DNA from: Alphaproteobacteria bacterium
GTDB lineage: Bacteria > Pseudomonadota > Alphaproteobacteria > Rhodospirillales > Magnetospirillaceae
Direction of reading: 5' to 3'
Assembly (NCBI GenBank): GCA_015232485.1
Contig: JADFZP010000272.1
Coordinates: 1 to 5,216 of the forward strand
DNA: 5,216 bases
A model generated the notes under the pieces. It was given only the letters and a program-made list of their open reading frames with translations. It did no database searches and was not told the DNA's origin. The translations under genes and the position numbers were made by a program. Positions 5,204 through 5,216 of the stretch are shown here, one piece after another (within the stretch, counting starts at the first letter, position 1; each line of letters opens with the position of its first letter).

Positions 5204-5216
5204 GCGTGGGAGGTTG

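Noticed and set aside
5096..5216. CRISPR array or intrinsic terminator at the right edge
   Set aside because: The two repeats are inverted rather than direct and there are only two, so it is not CRISPR. The stems are not followed by a T tract, so neither is a convincing intrinsic terminator.

Overview
The window is GC-rich, compact bacterial DNA that most likely comes from an alphaproteobacterium. Three things point that way: the strong GC bias at third codon positions, the match of the enzyme cassette to gene sets I associate with rhizobia and Rhodospirillales-like bacteria, and a compound palindromic repeat at the right edge. One strand of that repeat reads as the 'GLDPGI' peptide that often appears as spurious ORFs in alphaproteobacterial genomes. 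I cannot name a genus from the sequence alone.

Positions 1-3825 hold one tightly packed minus-strand operon of at least four genes, read from right to left. First is an extended SDR sugar-nucleotide epimerase resembling dTDP-L-rhamnose 4-epimerases (2710-3825). Second is an SDR closely resembling CDP-paratose 2-epimerase, the RfbE/TyvE type (1673-2713). Third is a radical SAM enzyme with an N-terminal B12-binding-like domain (444-1676). Last is the start of a family GT4 glycosyltransferase that runs off the left edge (1-447). The first two junctions are ATGA overlaps and the third is a TTGA overlap, so the genes are probably translationally coupled. Together they look like part of a pathway that makes unusual activated sugars, probably modifies one by B12/radical chemistry, and transfers them to a glycoconjugate. 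The final product cannot be read from this window.

Positions 3826-4034 are a divergent intergenic region. It has a reasonable sigma70-like promoter for the rightward gene and several short inverted repeats. The rightward gene (4035-4733) is a complete OmpR/TorR-type response regulator with no histidine kinase beside it. Its divergent placement makes it a candidate regulator of the sugar operon, or of itself, but nothing in the sequence proves this.

The right end (4734-5216) holds a less GC-rich leader, a likely 57-residue hypothetical protein with a good ribosome binding site (4905-5078), and the compound palindromic repeat (5095-5203). The long open frames antisense to the operon and to the response regulator are read as high-GC shadows.
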